Below are positions 1 through 13,561 of a stretch of DNA of 20,298 nucleotides, in pieces. Location of the stretch: assembly GCA_021443235.1 (NCBI GenBank), contig JABUUJ010000025.1, positions 20,572-40,869 on the forward strand, written 5' to 3'. The notes beneath the pieces were generated by a model. The model saw only the letters and a program-made list of their open reading frames with translations. It ran no database searches and was not told where the DNA came from. Position 1 is the first letter of the stretch, and every line of letters begins with the position of its first letter. The translations under genes were made by a program, and so were the position numbers. This DNA is from Muribaculaceae bacterium (GTDB lineage: Bacteria > Bacteroidota > Bacteroidia > Bacteroidales > Muribaculaceae).

Positions 1-56
<56 letters not shown>

Positions 57-61
57 CAACG

Positions 62-128
62 ACATATTCGCAACCTACTTCGCCACTTGGCGGTGCCGTG
101 CACCTAAGAGGGGCGAAGAGGAATATGT
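62..128 (+). other. Structured leader / long inverted repeat between tRNA-Thr and tuf
   Basis: Nested complementary arms are visible: ACATATTC (62-69) with GAATATGT (121-128), CTTCGCC (78-84) with GGCGAAG (112-118), and an apical GGTGC (92-96)/GCACC (100-104) around CGT. No T-tract follows, so this is not a simple intrinsic terminator. In a joint tRNA-tuf transcript it would form a long imperfect stem. That could be a processing site freeing the tRNA from the mRNA, or a tuf leader element. The fold is seen in the sequence; the role is inferred and no named RNA family was recognised. Confidence 0.6.
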
Positions 129-174
129 AAAGACGACAAGAAACGTTAATCATTTAATCAATATTTTCTAAGTT

Positions 175-1365
175 ATGGCAAAAGAGAAATTCGAAAGATC
201 AAAACCGCATGTTAATATCGGTACGATTGGTCACGTTGACCACGGTAAAACTACCCTGACTGCTGCTATTACTACCGTTCTGGCAAAGCAAGGTCTGTCT
301 GAGCTTCGTTCATTCGACTCGATCGACAACGCTCCCGAGGAGAAAGAGCGCGGTATCACTATCAACACTGCACACGTTGAGTATGAGACTGCCAACCGTC
401 ACTACGCTCACGTAGACTGCCCGGGTCACGCCGACTATGTAAAGAACATGGTAACTGGTGCTGCCCAGATGGACGGTGCAATCGTAGTAGTTGCTGCTAC
501 CGACGGTGTAATGCCTCAGACTCGTGAGCACATCCTGCTCGCCCGTCAGGTGAACGTTCCCCGTCTGGTTATCTTCCTGAACAAGTGTGACTCTCCCGAT
601 GTTGACGAGGAGATGATCGAGCTCGTTGAGATGGACGTTCGTGAGCTCCTCTCTGAGTACGAATTTGACGGCGACAACACTCCCGTTATCAAGGGTTCGG
701 CTCTTGGTGGTCTTAACGAGGACGAGCAGTGGGTTGAGAAGATCGTTGAGCTCATGGCAGCTTGCGACGAGTGGATTCCCCTGCCCCCGCGCGACAAGGA
801 CAAGCCCTTCCTGATGCCTATCGAGGACGTATTCTCGATCACTGGTCGTGGTACAGTTGCTACTGGCCGTATCGAGACTGGTATCATCAAGGTTGGTGAC
901 GAGGTTCAGATCATGGGTCTCGGTGCCGAGATGAAGTCGGTTGTTACTGGCGTTGAGATGTTCCGCAAGCTCCTCGATCAGGGTGAGGCTGGTGATAACG
1001 TAGGTCTGCTTCTCCGTGGTATCGACTACAAGACCATCAAGCGTGGTATGGTAATCTGCCATCCGGGTTGCGTTAAGCCCCACGATCACTTCACCGCTTC
1101 GATCTATGTATTGAAGAAAGAGGAAGGTGGCCGTCACACTCCGTTCCACAACAAGTATCGTCCCCAGTTCTACATCCGTACTCTCGACGTTACTGGCGAG
1201 ATCTCTCTGCCCGAGGGCATCGAGATGGTTATGCCCGGTGACAACGTTGAGATCAACGTTAAGCTCATCACTCCGGTAGCTTGCAGCGAAGGTCTTCGTT
1301 TCGCTATCCGCGAGGGTGGTCGCACCGTAGGTTCTGGCCAGATCACTAAGATTCTTGACGACTAA
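175..1365 (+). CDS. tuf: Translation elongation factor Tu
   Basis: EF-Tu is the cytoplasmic GTPase that delivers aminoacyl-tRNA to the ribosomal A site. The 396-residue product has the usual length and all G motifs: GHVDHGKT (19-26), the switch I segment RGITIN (59-64), DCPGH (81-85), NKCD (136-139) and SAL (175-177). The two beta-barrel domains follow (about 205-396), including GRGTVATGRIE and the conserved C-terminal REGGRTVGSGQIT segment. The ATG at 175 gives the standard MAKEKFERSKPH start. It lies 118 nt after tRNA-Thr, behind the inverted repeat at 62-128, and is followed by a terminator-like hairpin before tRNA-Trp. It is intact with no unusual residue seen; identification is essentially certain. 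Confidence 0.99.
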   Translation: MAKEKFERSKPHVNIGTIGHVDHGKTTLTAAITTVLAKQGLSELRSFDSIDNAPEEKERGITINTAHVEYETANRHYAHVDCPGHADYVKNMVTGAAQMDGAIVVVAATDGVMPQTREHILLARQVNVPRLVIFLNKCDSPDVDEEMIELVEMDVRELLSEYEFDGDNTPVIKGSALGGLNEDEQWVEKIVELMAACDEWIPLPPRDKDKPFLMPIEDVFSITGRGTVATGRIETGIIKVGDEVQIMGLGAEMKSVVTGVEMFRKLLDQGEAGDNVGLLLRGIDYKTIKRGMVICHPGCVKPHDHFTASIYVLKKEEGGRHTPFHNKYRPQFYIRTLDVTGEISLPEGIEMVMPGDNVEINVKLITPVACSEGLRFAIREGGRTVGSGQITKILDD

Positions 1366-1400
1366 TCCCTGGTCATTCAGGATCTGAAGTAAAATAACAC

Positions 1401-1449
1401 AGCAAGGCCGGCGCAAGCCGGGGCATCCGGACTGCCGGCCTTGCTTTTT
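1401..1449 (+). terminator. Terminator-like hairpin after tuf
   Basis: A perfect 12-bp stem is formed by AGCAAGGCCGGC (1401-1412) and GCCGGCCTTGCT (1434-1445). A small inner CCGG/CCGG hairpin lies inside, and a run of five T (1445-1449) follows. This is a strong intrinsic-terminator shape. It ends only 4 nt before the tRNA-Trp 5' end, so it may act as a partial terminator or a processing hairpin rather than a full stop. Confidence 0.85.
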
Positions 1450-1453
1450 ATAC

Positions 1454-1526
1454 ACGGGAATAGCTCAGTTGGTAGAGCGACGGTCTCCAAAACCGTAGGT
1501 CGTGAGTTCGAGCCTTACTTCCCGTG
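1454..1526 (+). tRNA. tRNA-Trp (anticodon CCA)
   Basis: This is a complete 73-nt cloverleaf. The acceptor is ACGGGAA (1454-1460) with TTCCCGT (1519-1525), and the discriminator is G at 1526. The D arm is GCTCAGTTGGTAGAGC. The anticodon stem ACGGT (1480-1484)/ACCGT (1492-1496) carries loop CTCCAAA with CCA at 1487-1489. The T arm contains TTCGAGC. The 3' CCA is not encoded. It lies between tuf and secE, the usual place in many bacteria. Confidence 0.97.
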
Positions 1527-1543
1527 CTAATTTTGACAGAGAT

Positions 1544-1750
1544 ATGAATTTTTTCAAGAAGATATTTGCGGATATTGAGGAATCTTATAACGAGCTCGTT
1601 CATAAGGTTTCTTGGCCTAGCAAGAACGAGCTGGCCGAAAGCACCGTTGTGGTAATGGTAGCTTCCATCATTCTCGCAGTGGTAATTTGGCTGCTCGACT
1701 TAGGCATTAACGAGATCATGCACTTGATTTACAACATTCCGTCGCTTTGA
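1544..1750 (+). CDS. secE: Preprotein translocase subunit SecE
   Basis: SecE is the small essential membrane subunit that clamps SecY in the Sec translocon. The 68-residue product has the family layout: a short amphipathic N-terminal helix, the conserved motif HKVSWPSKNEL (about residues 20-30) and one transmembrane helix (about 34-55, VVVMVASIILAVVIWLLDLG). The ATG at 1544 is preferred over the upstream in-frame GTG at 1502, because that codon lies inside tRNA-Trp and would add 14 residues outside the family. The gene starts 17 nt after the tRNA and precedes nusG, a near-universal pairing. The identity is clear despite the small size. Confidence 0.96.
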   Translation: MNFFKKIFADIEESYNELVHKVSWPSKNELAESTVVVMVASIILAVVIWLLDLGINEIMHLIYNIPSL

Positions 1751-1816
1751 TGTGTTGTTGTGAGTCATTAAGTGTGTGTGTAGCTTATTGTAGGAACAAA
1801 AAAAACTGAAGGACCG

Positions 1817-2455
1817 ATGGCTGTGGTAAGAAAGAACTTTGAAATTTCGGAGAACCCTGAAGAGAAGAAGCCTCTTATAATTCCTGTAAAGTCTGAGGTC
1901 AGGAAGCCCGTTGAGAGGCACTGGTACATCCTGCGTGCCATCTCGGGCAAGGAGACCAAGGCAAAGGAGTGGATCGAAGCCGCGTGCAAGAACAACCCCG
2001 ACACCTTGGGCAAGACCATCCATCAGGTATTGGTTCCCACCGAGCCGGTCTACATAACCCGTGGCGGCAAGAAGGTGCTCAAAGAGCGCGTGAAAATGTC
2101 GGGCTACGTGTTTGTGGAGGCCACGCTCATTGGCGAGACCGAGGCGTTCCTGCAGAACACTACCAACATCATCGACTTTGTGCGCAACCGCGAGAAGGAC
2201 AAGAAGCCCGAGATTGTGCCGCAGGCTCAAATCGAGACCATGACCAAGGGTATCGAGGAGCAGGCTGTGGCCGATGCGGTTGACCACAACTACATTGTGG
2301 GCGAGAGCGTGAAGGTTGTTGGCGGCGCTTTCTCTGGTTTCACCGGAGAGATAAGCGAGGTCAACCTGGATCGTCACGAGCTGACGGTGATTGTCAAGGT
2401 GTTCGGTCGTGACACTAAGCTCACGTTAGACAATTCGCAAGTAGCGCGCGAGTGA
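1817..2455 (+). CDS. nusG: Transcription termination/antitermination factor NusG
   Basis: NusG binds the RNA polymerase clamp, promotes processive elongation and links polymerase to Rho or the leading ribosome. The 212-residue product has the NGN domain starting at about residue 35 (HWYILRAISGKETKAKEWIEA), the MSGYVFV core strand, and a C-terminal KOW domain (about 159-212; GESVKVVGGAFSGFTGEISEV). The first ~34 residues, rich in charge and proline, are an extension ahead of the usual NGN start. No internal ATG exists nearby, so the ATG at 1817 is the best start, though a shorter protein from an alternative codon cannot be excluded. The gene follows secE by 66 nt and precedes rplK by 90 nt. 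Confidence 0.97.
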   Translation: MAVVRKNFEISENPEEKKPLIIPVKSEVRKPVERHWYILRAISGKETKAKEWIEAACKNNPDTLGKTIHQVLVPTEPVYITRGGKKVLKERVKMSGYVFVEATLIGETEAFLQNTTNIIDFVRNREKDKKPEIVPQAQIETMTKGIEEQAVADAVDHNYIVGESVKVVGGAFSGFTGEISEVNLDRHELTVIVKVFGRDTKLTLDNSQVARE

Positions 2456-2457
2456 TG

Positions 2458-2518
2458 CCACGCCTGTGTCCCCCCACTGTTACTAAGGGGCGGTGTGTGG
2501 TTGCTCACGCAAGTTTTT
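2458..2518 (+). promoter_or_regulatory. Possible structured leader between nusG and rplK
   Basis: Within the 90-nt gap, CCACGC (2458-2463) can pair with GTGTGG (2495-2500), and a C run (2470-2475) with GGGG (2487-2490). Then TTGC (2501-2504)/GCAA (2509-2512) forms a small hairpin followed by TTTTT (2514-2518). In other bacteria ribosomal protein L1 represses the rplK-rplA mRNA by binding its leader, so this is the expected place for such a site. The pairings are imperfect and no L1-site consensus was matched; the role is speculative. Confidence 0.3.
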
Positions 2519-2545
2519 AAAAACTAACAAACAAAAACAAGAACA

Positions 2546-2989
2546 ATGGCTAAAGAAATTGCTGGACAGATCAAATTGCAGATTAAAGGTGGAGCTGCAA
2601 ATCCTTCACCACCAGTAGGTCCCGCTCTGGGTTCTAAGGGTATCAACATCATGGAATTTTGCAAGCAATTCAATGCCCGCACCCAGGCTGCGGCCGGTAA
2701 GGTTCTCCCCGTTGTGATCACTTACTATGCCGACAAGAGCTTTGACTTCGTTGTCAAGACTTCTCCCGTGCCCGTTCAGCTGCTCGAAGCCGCCAAGGTG
2801 AAGAGTGGTTCGGGCGAGCCCAACCGCAAGAAAGTTGCTTCGGTGACTTGGGAGCAGGTGCAGGCGATTGCTGAGGACAAGATGCCCGATTTGAACTGTT
2901 TTACTGTAGCCTCGGCTATGCGCATGGTAGCTGGAACAGCAAGAAGTATGGGTATCACTGTAAAGGGTCAATTCCCTGAAAACGTTTAA
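2546..2989 (+). CDS. rplK: 50S ribosomal protein L11
   Basis: L11 binds the GTPase-associated region of 23S rRNA, where elongation factors and thiostrepton act, and helps activate the stringent-response enzyme RelA. The 147-residue product has normal family length. The N-terminal domain carries IKLQIKGGAANPSPPVGPALG (residues 8-28), with the prolines linked to thiostrepton contact. The C-terminal rRNA-binding domain includes VTWEQVQAIAEDKMPDLN and the GTARSMGI segment. ATG at 2546 gives the canonical MAKEIAGQIKLQ start. rplA follows 14 nt downstream, so the two are co-transcribed. Confidence 0.98.
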   Translation: MAKEIAGQIKLQIKGGAANPSPPVGPALGSKGINIMEFCKQFNARTQAAAGKVLPVVITYYADKSFDFVVKTSPVPVQLLEAAKVKSGSGEPNRKKVASVTWEQVQAIAEDKMPDLNCFTVASAMRMVAGTARSMGITVKGQFPENV

Positions 2990-3003
2990 AAACTTCAATT
3001 GAA

Positions 3004-3699
3004 ATGAGTAAACTTACTAAGAATCAAAAGTTAGCTGCTGAGAAGATTGAAGCTGGGAAAAGTTACACTCTTGCTGAAGCTGCAGCGTTGCTGAAAGAAA
3101 TCACTTTCACAAAGTTTGACGCCTCGGCCGATATCGATGTACGTCTTGGTGTAGATCCTCGTAAGGCAAACCAGATGGTGCGCGGCGTGGTATCGCTGCC
3201 CCATGGAACTGGTAAGGAGGTTCGCGTCCTGGTTCTCTGCAACCCCGACGTTGAGGCTGCTGCTAAAGAGGCCGGAGCCGACTATGTAGGTCTCGATGAG
3301 TATATCGAGAAGATCAAAGGCGGCTGGACCGATATAGATGTGATCATCACTCAACCGCAAATCATGGGAAAAATTGGTCCCCTTGGACGCGTGCTTGGTC
3401 CCCGTGGCCTTATGCCCAACCCCAAGAGTGGCACAGTGACTCCCGATGTTGCTAAGGCTGTGAAAGAAGTAAAACAGGGCAAGATCGACTTCAAGGTCGA
3501 CAAGGGTGGTATTGTACACACCTCGATTGGCAAGGTATCTTTCAGCCCCGAGAAGATCAAGGAGAACGCCGTAGCGTTTATCCAGACTCTTATCAAGCTG
3601 AAACCCGCCGCCGCCAAGGGAACATATATCAAGAGTATTTATCTTTCGAGCACCATGAGCAAAGGTATTAAGGTTGATACCAAGTCGATTGACGCTTAA
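3004..3699 (+). CDS. rplA: 50S ribosomal protein L1
   Basis: L1 forms the mobile L1 stalk that guides deacylated tRNA out of the E site; in several bacteria it also represses translation of its own operon. The 231-residue product matches family length. The start MSKLTKNQKLAAEKI is typical, and the signature segment GKIGPLGRVLGPRGLMPNPK (encoded from about 3369) is intact. The C-terminal GTYIKSIYLSSTMSKGIKVD is also typical. It lies 14 nt after rplK and 19 nt before rplJ, leaving no room for a separate promoter on either side. Confidence 0.98.
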   Translation: MSKLTKNQKLAAEKIEAGKSYTLAEAAALLKEITFTKFDASADIDVRLGVDPRKANQMVRGVVSLPHGTGKEVRVLVLCNPDVEAAAKEAGADYVGLDEYIEKIKGGWTDIDVIITQPQIMGKIGPLGRVLGPRGLMPNPKSGTVTPDVAKAVKEVKQGKIDFKVDKGGIVHTSIGKVSFSPEKIKENAVAFIQTLIKLKPAAAKGTYIKSIYLSSTMSKGIKVDTKSIDA

Positions 3700-3718
3700 T
3701 TAAAAAACAAAGACAAAG

Positions 3719-4243
3719 ATGAAAAAGGAAGATAAAGGCTTAATGATTGAGACTATCAAGAACACGCTGGCGCAGTACAGCACCGTGTACTTGACCGAGA
3801 CTACCTCTCTTAACGCTGAGCGCACCGTTGCCTTGCGTCGTGCCGCCTTCAAGGCCGACATCAAGATGATGGTCGTAAAGAACACCCTGCTGAAGAAGGC
3901 CATGGAGCAGTCGGACATCGACTACTCGGGTCTCTACGACGCACTGGCAGGTCCCACCACGCTGTTGCTGTGCAACACCGCCAACGCACCTGCTAAACTG
4001 ATTAAGGAATTCCGCGGCCGCAAGGACACCATTCCCGCTCTGAAGGCTGCCTATGCTGAGGAGACTTGCTTCGTTGGCGAGCAGAACCTGGAGGTTCTCG
4101 CAGCCTTGAAGAGCAAGAACGAGCTTATCGCCGACATTGTTGCTCTGCTTCAGTCGCCTGCTAAGAACGTTATCAGCGCCCTCCAGTCGGGAGGCAACAC
4201 CATCCACGGAGTTCTCGAGACATTATCAAAAAAAGAAAATTAA
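3719..4243 (+). CDS. rplJ: 50S ribosomal protein L10
   Basis: L10 anchors the L7/L12 dimers to the ribosome, forming the stalk that recruits translation factors. The 174-residue product shows the family N-terminal rRNA/L11-binding domain (VYLTETTSLNAERTVALRRA, MMVVKNTLLKKAMEQ) and a C-terminal helix for L12 docking (about 130-172). ATG at 3719 gives MKKEDKGLMIETIKN. The rplA-rplJ gap is only 19 nt, too short for the long L10 leader used for autoregulation in Proteobacteria and Firmicutes. Any such control would have to lie within rplA or work differently. rplL follows after 32 nt. Confidence 0.97.
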   Translation: MKKEDKGLMIETIKNTLAQYSTVYLTETTSLNAERTVALRRAAFKADIKMMVVKNTLLKKAMEQSDIDYSGLYDALAGPTTLLLCNTANAPAKLIKEFRGRKDTIPALKAAYAEETCFVGEQNLEVLAALKSKNELIADIVALLQSPAKNVISALQSGGNTIHGVLETLSKKEN

Positions 4244-4275
4244 AAAAAACAACAACAATTTAAATCCATACAACA

Positions 4276-4650
4276 ATGGCAGATTTGAAAGCTTTTGCAG
4301 AACAATTAGTTAACCTTACAGTTAAGGAAGTTAACGAACTTGCTCAAATTTTGAAAGACGAATATGGTATCGAACCCGCTGCTGCAGCTGTTGCAGTTGC
4401 CGCTGGCCCCGCTGCTGGTGCTCCCGTTGAGGAGGAGAAGACATCTTTTGATGTAGTTCTCAAGGCCGCTGGTGCTCAGAAGCTCCAGGTGATCAAGAAG
4501 GTGAAAGAGCTCGCTGGTCTTGGTCTGAAGGAGGCTAAGGATCTCGTTGACGGTGCTCCCAGCACTATCAAGGAAGGTCTCGACAAGGCAGGTGCTGAGG
4601 GTCTGAAGGCAGAACTCGAAGGCCTCGGTGCAGAAGTTGAGCTGAAATAA
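4276..4650 (+). CDS. rplL: 50S ribosomal protein L7/L12
   Basis: L7/L12 is the multicopy stalk protein that contacts EF-Tu and EF-G and stimulates their GTP hydrolysis. The 124-residue product shows the N-terminal dimerisation/L10-binding domain (1-32), an Ala-rich flexible hinge (about 35-52, AAAAVAVAAGPAAGAP), and the C-terminal factor-binding domain. That domain contains KTSFDVVL, VIKKVKELAGLGLKEAKDLVDGAP and the terminal EGLGAEVELK. It is the last gene before two terminator-like hairpins, consistent with the need for more L12 than RNA polymerase. Confidence 0.98.
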   Translation: MADLKAFAEQLVNLTVKEVNELAQILKDEYGIEPAAAAVAVAAGPAAGAPVEEEKTSFDVVLKAAGAQKLQVIKKVKELAGLGLKEAKDLVDGAPSTIKEGLDKAGAEGLKAELEGLGAEVELK

Positions 4651-4673
4651 TAACGCCTGATTTTCAGGTGTAT

Positions 4674-4714
4674 AGGTTAAGAATCCCTTATCAAGGTTGA
4701 TTCTTAACCTTTTT
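4674..4714 (+). terminator. Terminator after rplL (first of two)
   Basis: A perfect 12-bp stem AGGTTAAGAATC (4674-4685)/GATTCTTAACCT (4699-4710) has an inner CCTT/AAGG extension and is followed by TTTTT (4710-4714). A smaller hairpin, CGCCTGA (4654-4660)/TCAGGTG (4664-4670), sits just upstream. This is a convincing intrinsic terminator or attenuator at the end of the ribosomal-protein genes. Confidence 0.85.
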
Positions 4715-4725
4715 GCGTCAAAAAT

Positions 4726-4777
4726 CGGAGCCTGCAGCCTGGCGGGTGTAATGACGCGGTTTCGGGCTCCGTTTTTT
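4726..4777 (+). terminator. Terminator-like hairpin after rplL (second of two)
   Basis: CGGAGCC (4726-4732) pairs with GGCTCCG (4765-4771), followed by TTTTTT (4772-4777). Four A before the stem (4721-4724) can extend pairing into the T-tract. The loop is long (32 nt). It begins 11 nt after the first hairpin's T-run ends. Together the two could set how much transcription reaches rpoB. Confidence 0.65.
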
Positions 4778-4882
4778 CACAACATATATTGCCAAAACAT
4801 CTATAGCACAGTAGCAAGAGAGCAGGCAGCGATGCCCGATGTGCAAGGGCATATTCGCTCCCGGGCGCGCGCAAGCGCCGTC

Positions 4883-4981
4883 ACAGGGGATGAAGAAGCG
4901 CCGTGTTCTCGCCAATGAATGCTAACCCCGTAATGGTGCGAGCCGCGAGTTGATGCGGCATGGCGTTGAGCCATGAGCACC
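4883..4981 (+). other. Predicted multi-branched RNA structure in the rplL-rpoB spacer
   Basis: The closing stem GGTGC (4935-4939)/GCACC (4977-4981) encloses two adjacent hairpins: GCCGC (4942-4946)/GCGGC (4955-4959), and ATGGC (4960-4964 region) with GCCAT (4970-4974) around GTTGA. This makes a compact three-way junction. Just upstream, ACAGGGG (4883-4889) can pair with CCCCGT (4926-4931) with one bulged A. The pairing is direct from the sequence. Whether it forms and matters is unknown. Confidence 0.45.
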
Positions 4982-5010
4982 CTCTTCAACGGCGGTGCCG
5001 GCAGGACGTC

Positions 5011-5032
5011 GCGTGCGAGCGAGGCGTGCGAG
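5011..5032 (+). repeat. Short tandem duplication GCGTGCGAG in the rpoB leader region
   Basis: GCGTGCGAG occurs at 5011-5019 and again at 5024-5032, a 13-nt period. This is short and could be chance in GC-rich DNA, but it sits in a non-coding stretch. Confidence 0.4.
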
Positions 5033-5169
5033 AGCTGGTTGTCGCAAGGGAGAGCCTAATCGTGGGCTGGTAGGAGTTGTTGCCGTTGTGCGGTAGATGT
5101 ATCAGCGTGCAATATAGGATGGTGAGCGATTGTCGGTATTGATGAGCCTGGGTTGGCCCCTTGTATTGG

Positions 5170-5223
5170 GTTGCCGGGCACAGTCAGTGGCGCCCATATA
5201 TAATATTAAGGTGTTGCCGGGCA
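5170..5223 (+). repeat. Direct repeat GTTGCCGGGCA upstream of rpoB
   Basis: The 11-mer GTTGCCGGGCA occurs exactly at 5170-5180 and 5213-5223. A related GTTGCCGGCA occurs at 5313-5322. The first two flank the AT-rich patch at 5196-5209, so a paired protein-binding site is conceivable but unsupported. Confidence 0.45.
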
Positions 5224-5350
5224 AAAGTTCAGCCGGTGTCGTCGTCAATCGCCATCGCAATTGTGTTATTACTACTTGAGTTCACACGGTGTGTGCTTGC
5301 CAGTCGCGCATTGTTGCCGGCAGGCAAGTCACCGCCCTAAAACATTTTCC

Positions 5351-9157
<3,807 letters not shown>

Positions 9158-9185
9158 TGTTACCTCAATTAATATAGTTTAGAAT

Positions 9186-13472
<4,287 letters not shown>

Positions 13473-13490
13473 CAACCCCCAATTCCATAT

Positions 13491-13530
13491 AATTGAGGCG
13501 GCGCATAGCTGCGCTGCCTCAATTTTTTTT
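13491..13530 (+). terminator. Terminator of the rpoBC operon
   Basis: AATTGAGGC (13491-13499) pairs with GCCTCAATT (13516-13524). An inner GCGCA (13501-13505)/TGCGC (13510-13514) closes a TAGC loop, and T's run from 13523 to 13530. It starts 18 nt after the rpoC stop. This is a textbook intrinsic terminator. Confidence 0.95.
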
Positions 13531-13561
13531 AGAAAATACCCACCTCATAAAATTCATCAAT

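Larger units (their letters stand above)
4778..5350 (+). other. 573-nt spacer before rpoB, GC-rich and foldable, no convincing gene
   Basis: No reading frame here resembles a protein. Short open frames exist but lack homology features and end arbitrarily. Local hairpins include ATGCCC (4832-4837)/GGGCAT (4847-4852) and GGCGC (4864-4868)/GCGCC (4875-4879). A three-way junction has its closing stem at 4935-4939/4977-4981 (listed separately). The 3' part contains short direct repeats and an AT-rich patch (5196-5209). It may be a long rpoB 5' leader, an unrecognised structured RNA, or both. It lacks the hallmark segments of RNase P RNA, tmRNA or SRP RNA that I would expect to recognise. Confidence 0.5.

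Noticed and set aside
1528..1535. TAATTTTG, a match to the -7 promoter element, just before secE.
   Set aside because: No TTTG lies at the right distance upstream (only TTCG in the tRNA T-arm, 17 nt away), and a start there would give a leaderless mRNA; likely chance.
1502..1543. Upstream in-frame GTG start for secE, adding 14 residues.
   Set aside because: It lies inside the tRNA-Trp gene and the added residues are not part of the family; ATG 1544 gives a normal SecE.
4697..4989. Short overlapping open frames after rplL on both strands.
   Set aside because: They run through the terminator hairpins, lack domain signals and look like chance frames in GC-rich DNA.
5171..5208. Possible rpoB promoter: TTGCCG with TATAAT-like patch.
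   Set aside because: Gap of 22 nt and no TAnnTTTG match; too weak to annotate, though the AT-rich patch is notable.
5261..5350. 30-residue N-terminal extension of RpoB in an open frame.
   Set aside because: Cys-rich non-family sequence; ATG 5351 gives the standard Bacteroidales RpoB start.
13531..13561. Promoter for the LRR gene in the 31 nt after the rpoBC terminator.
   Set aside because: No TAnnTTTG element found; the promoter may overlap the terminator T-tract, but nothing specific supports a call.
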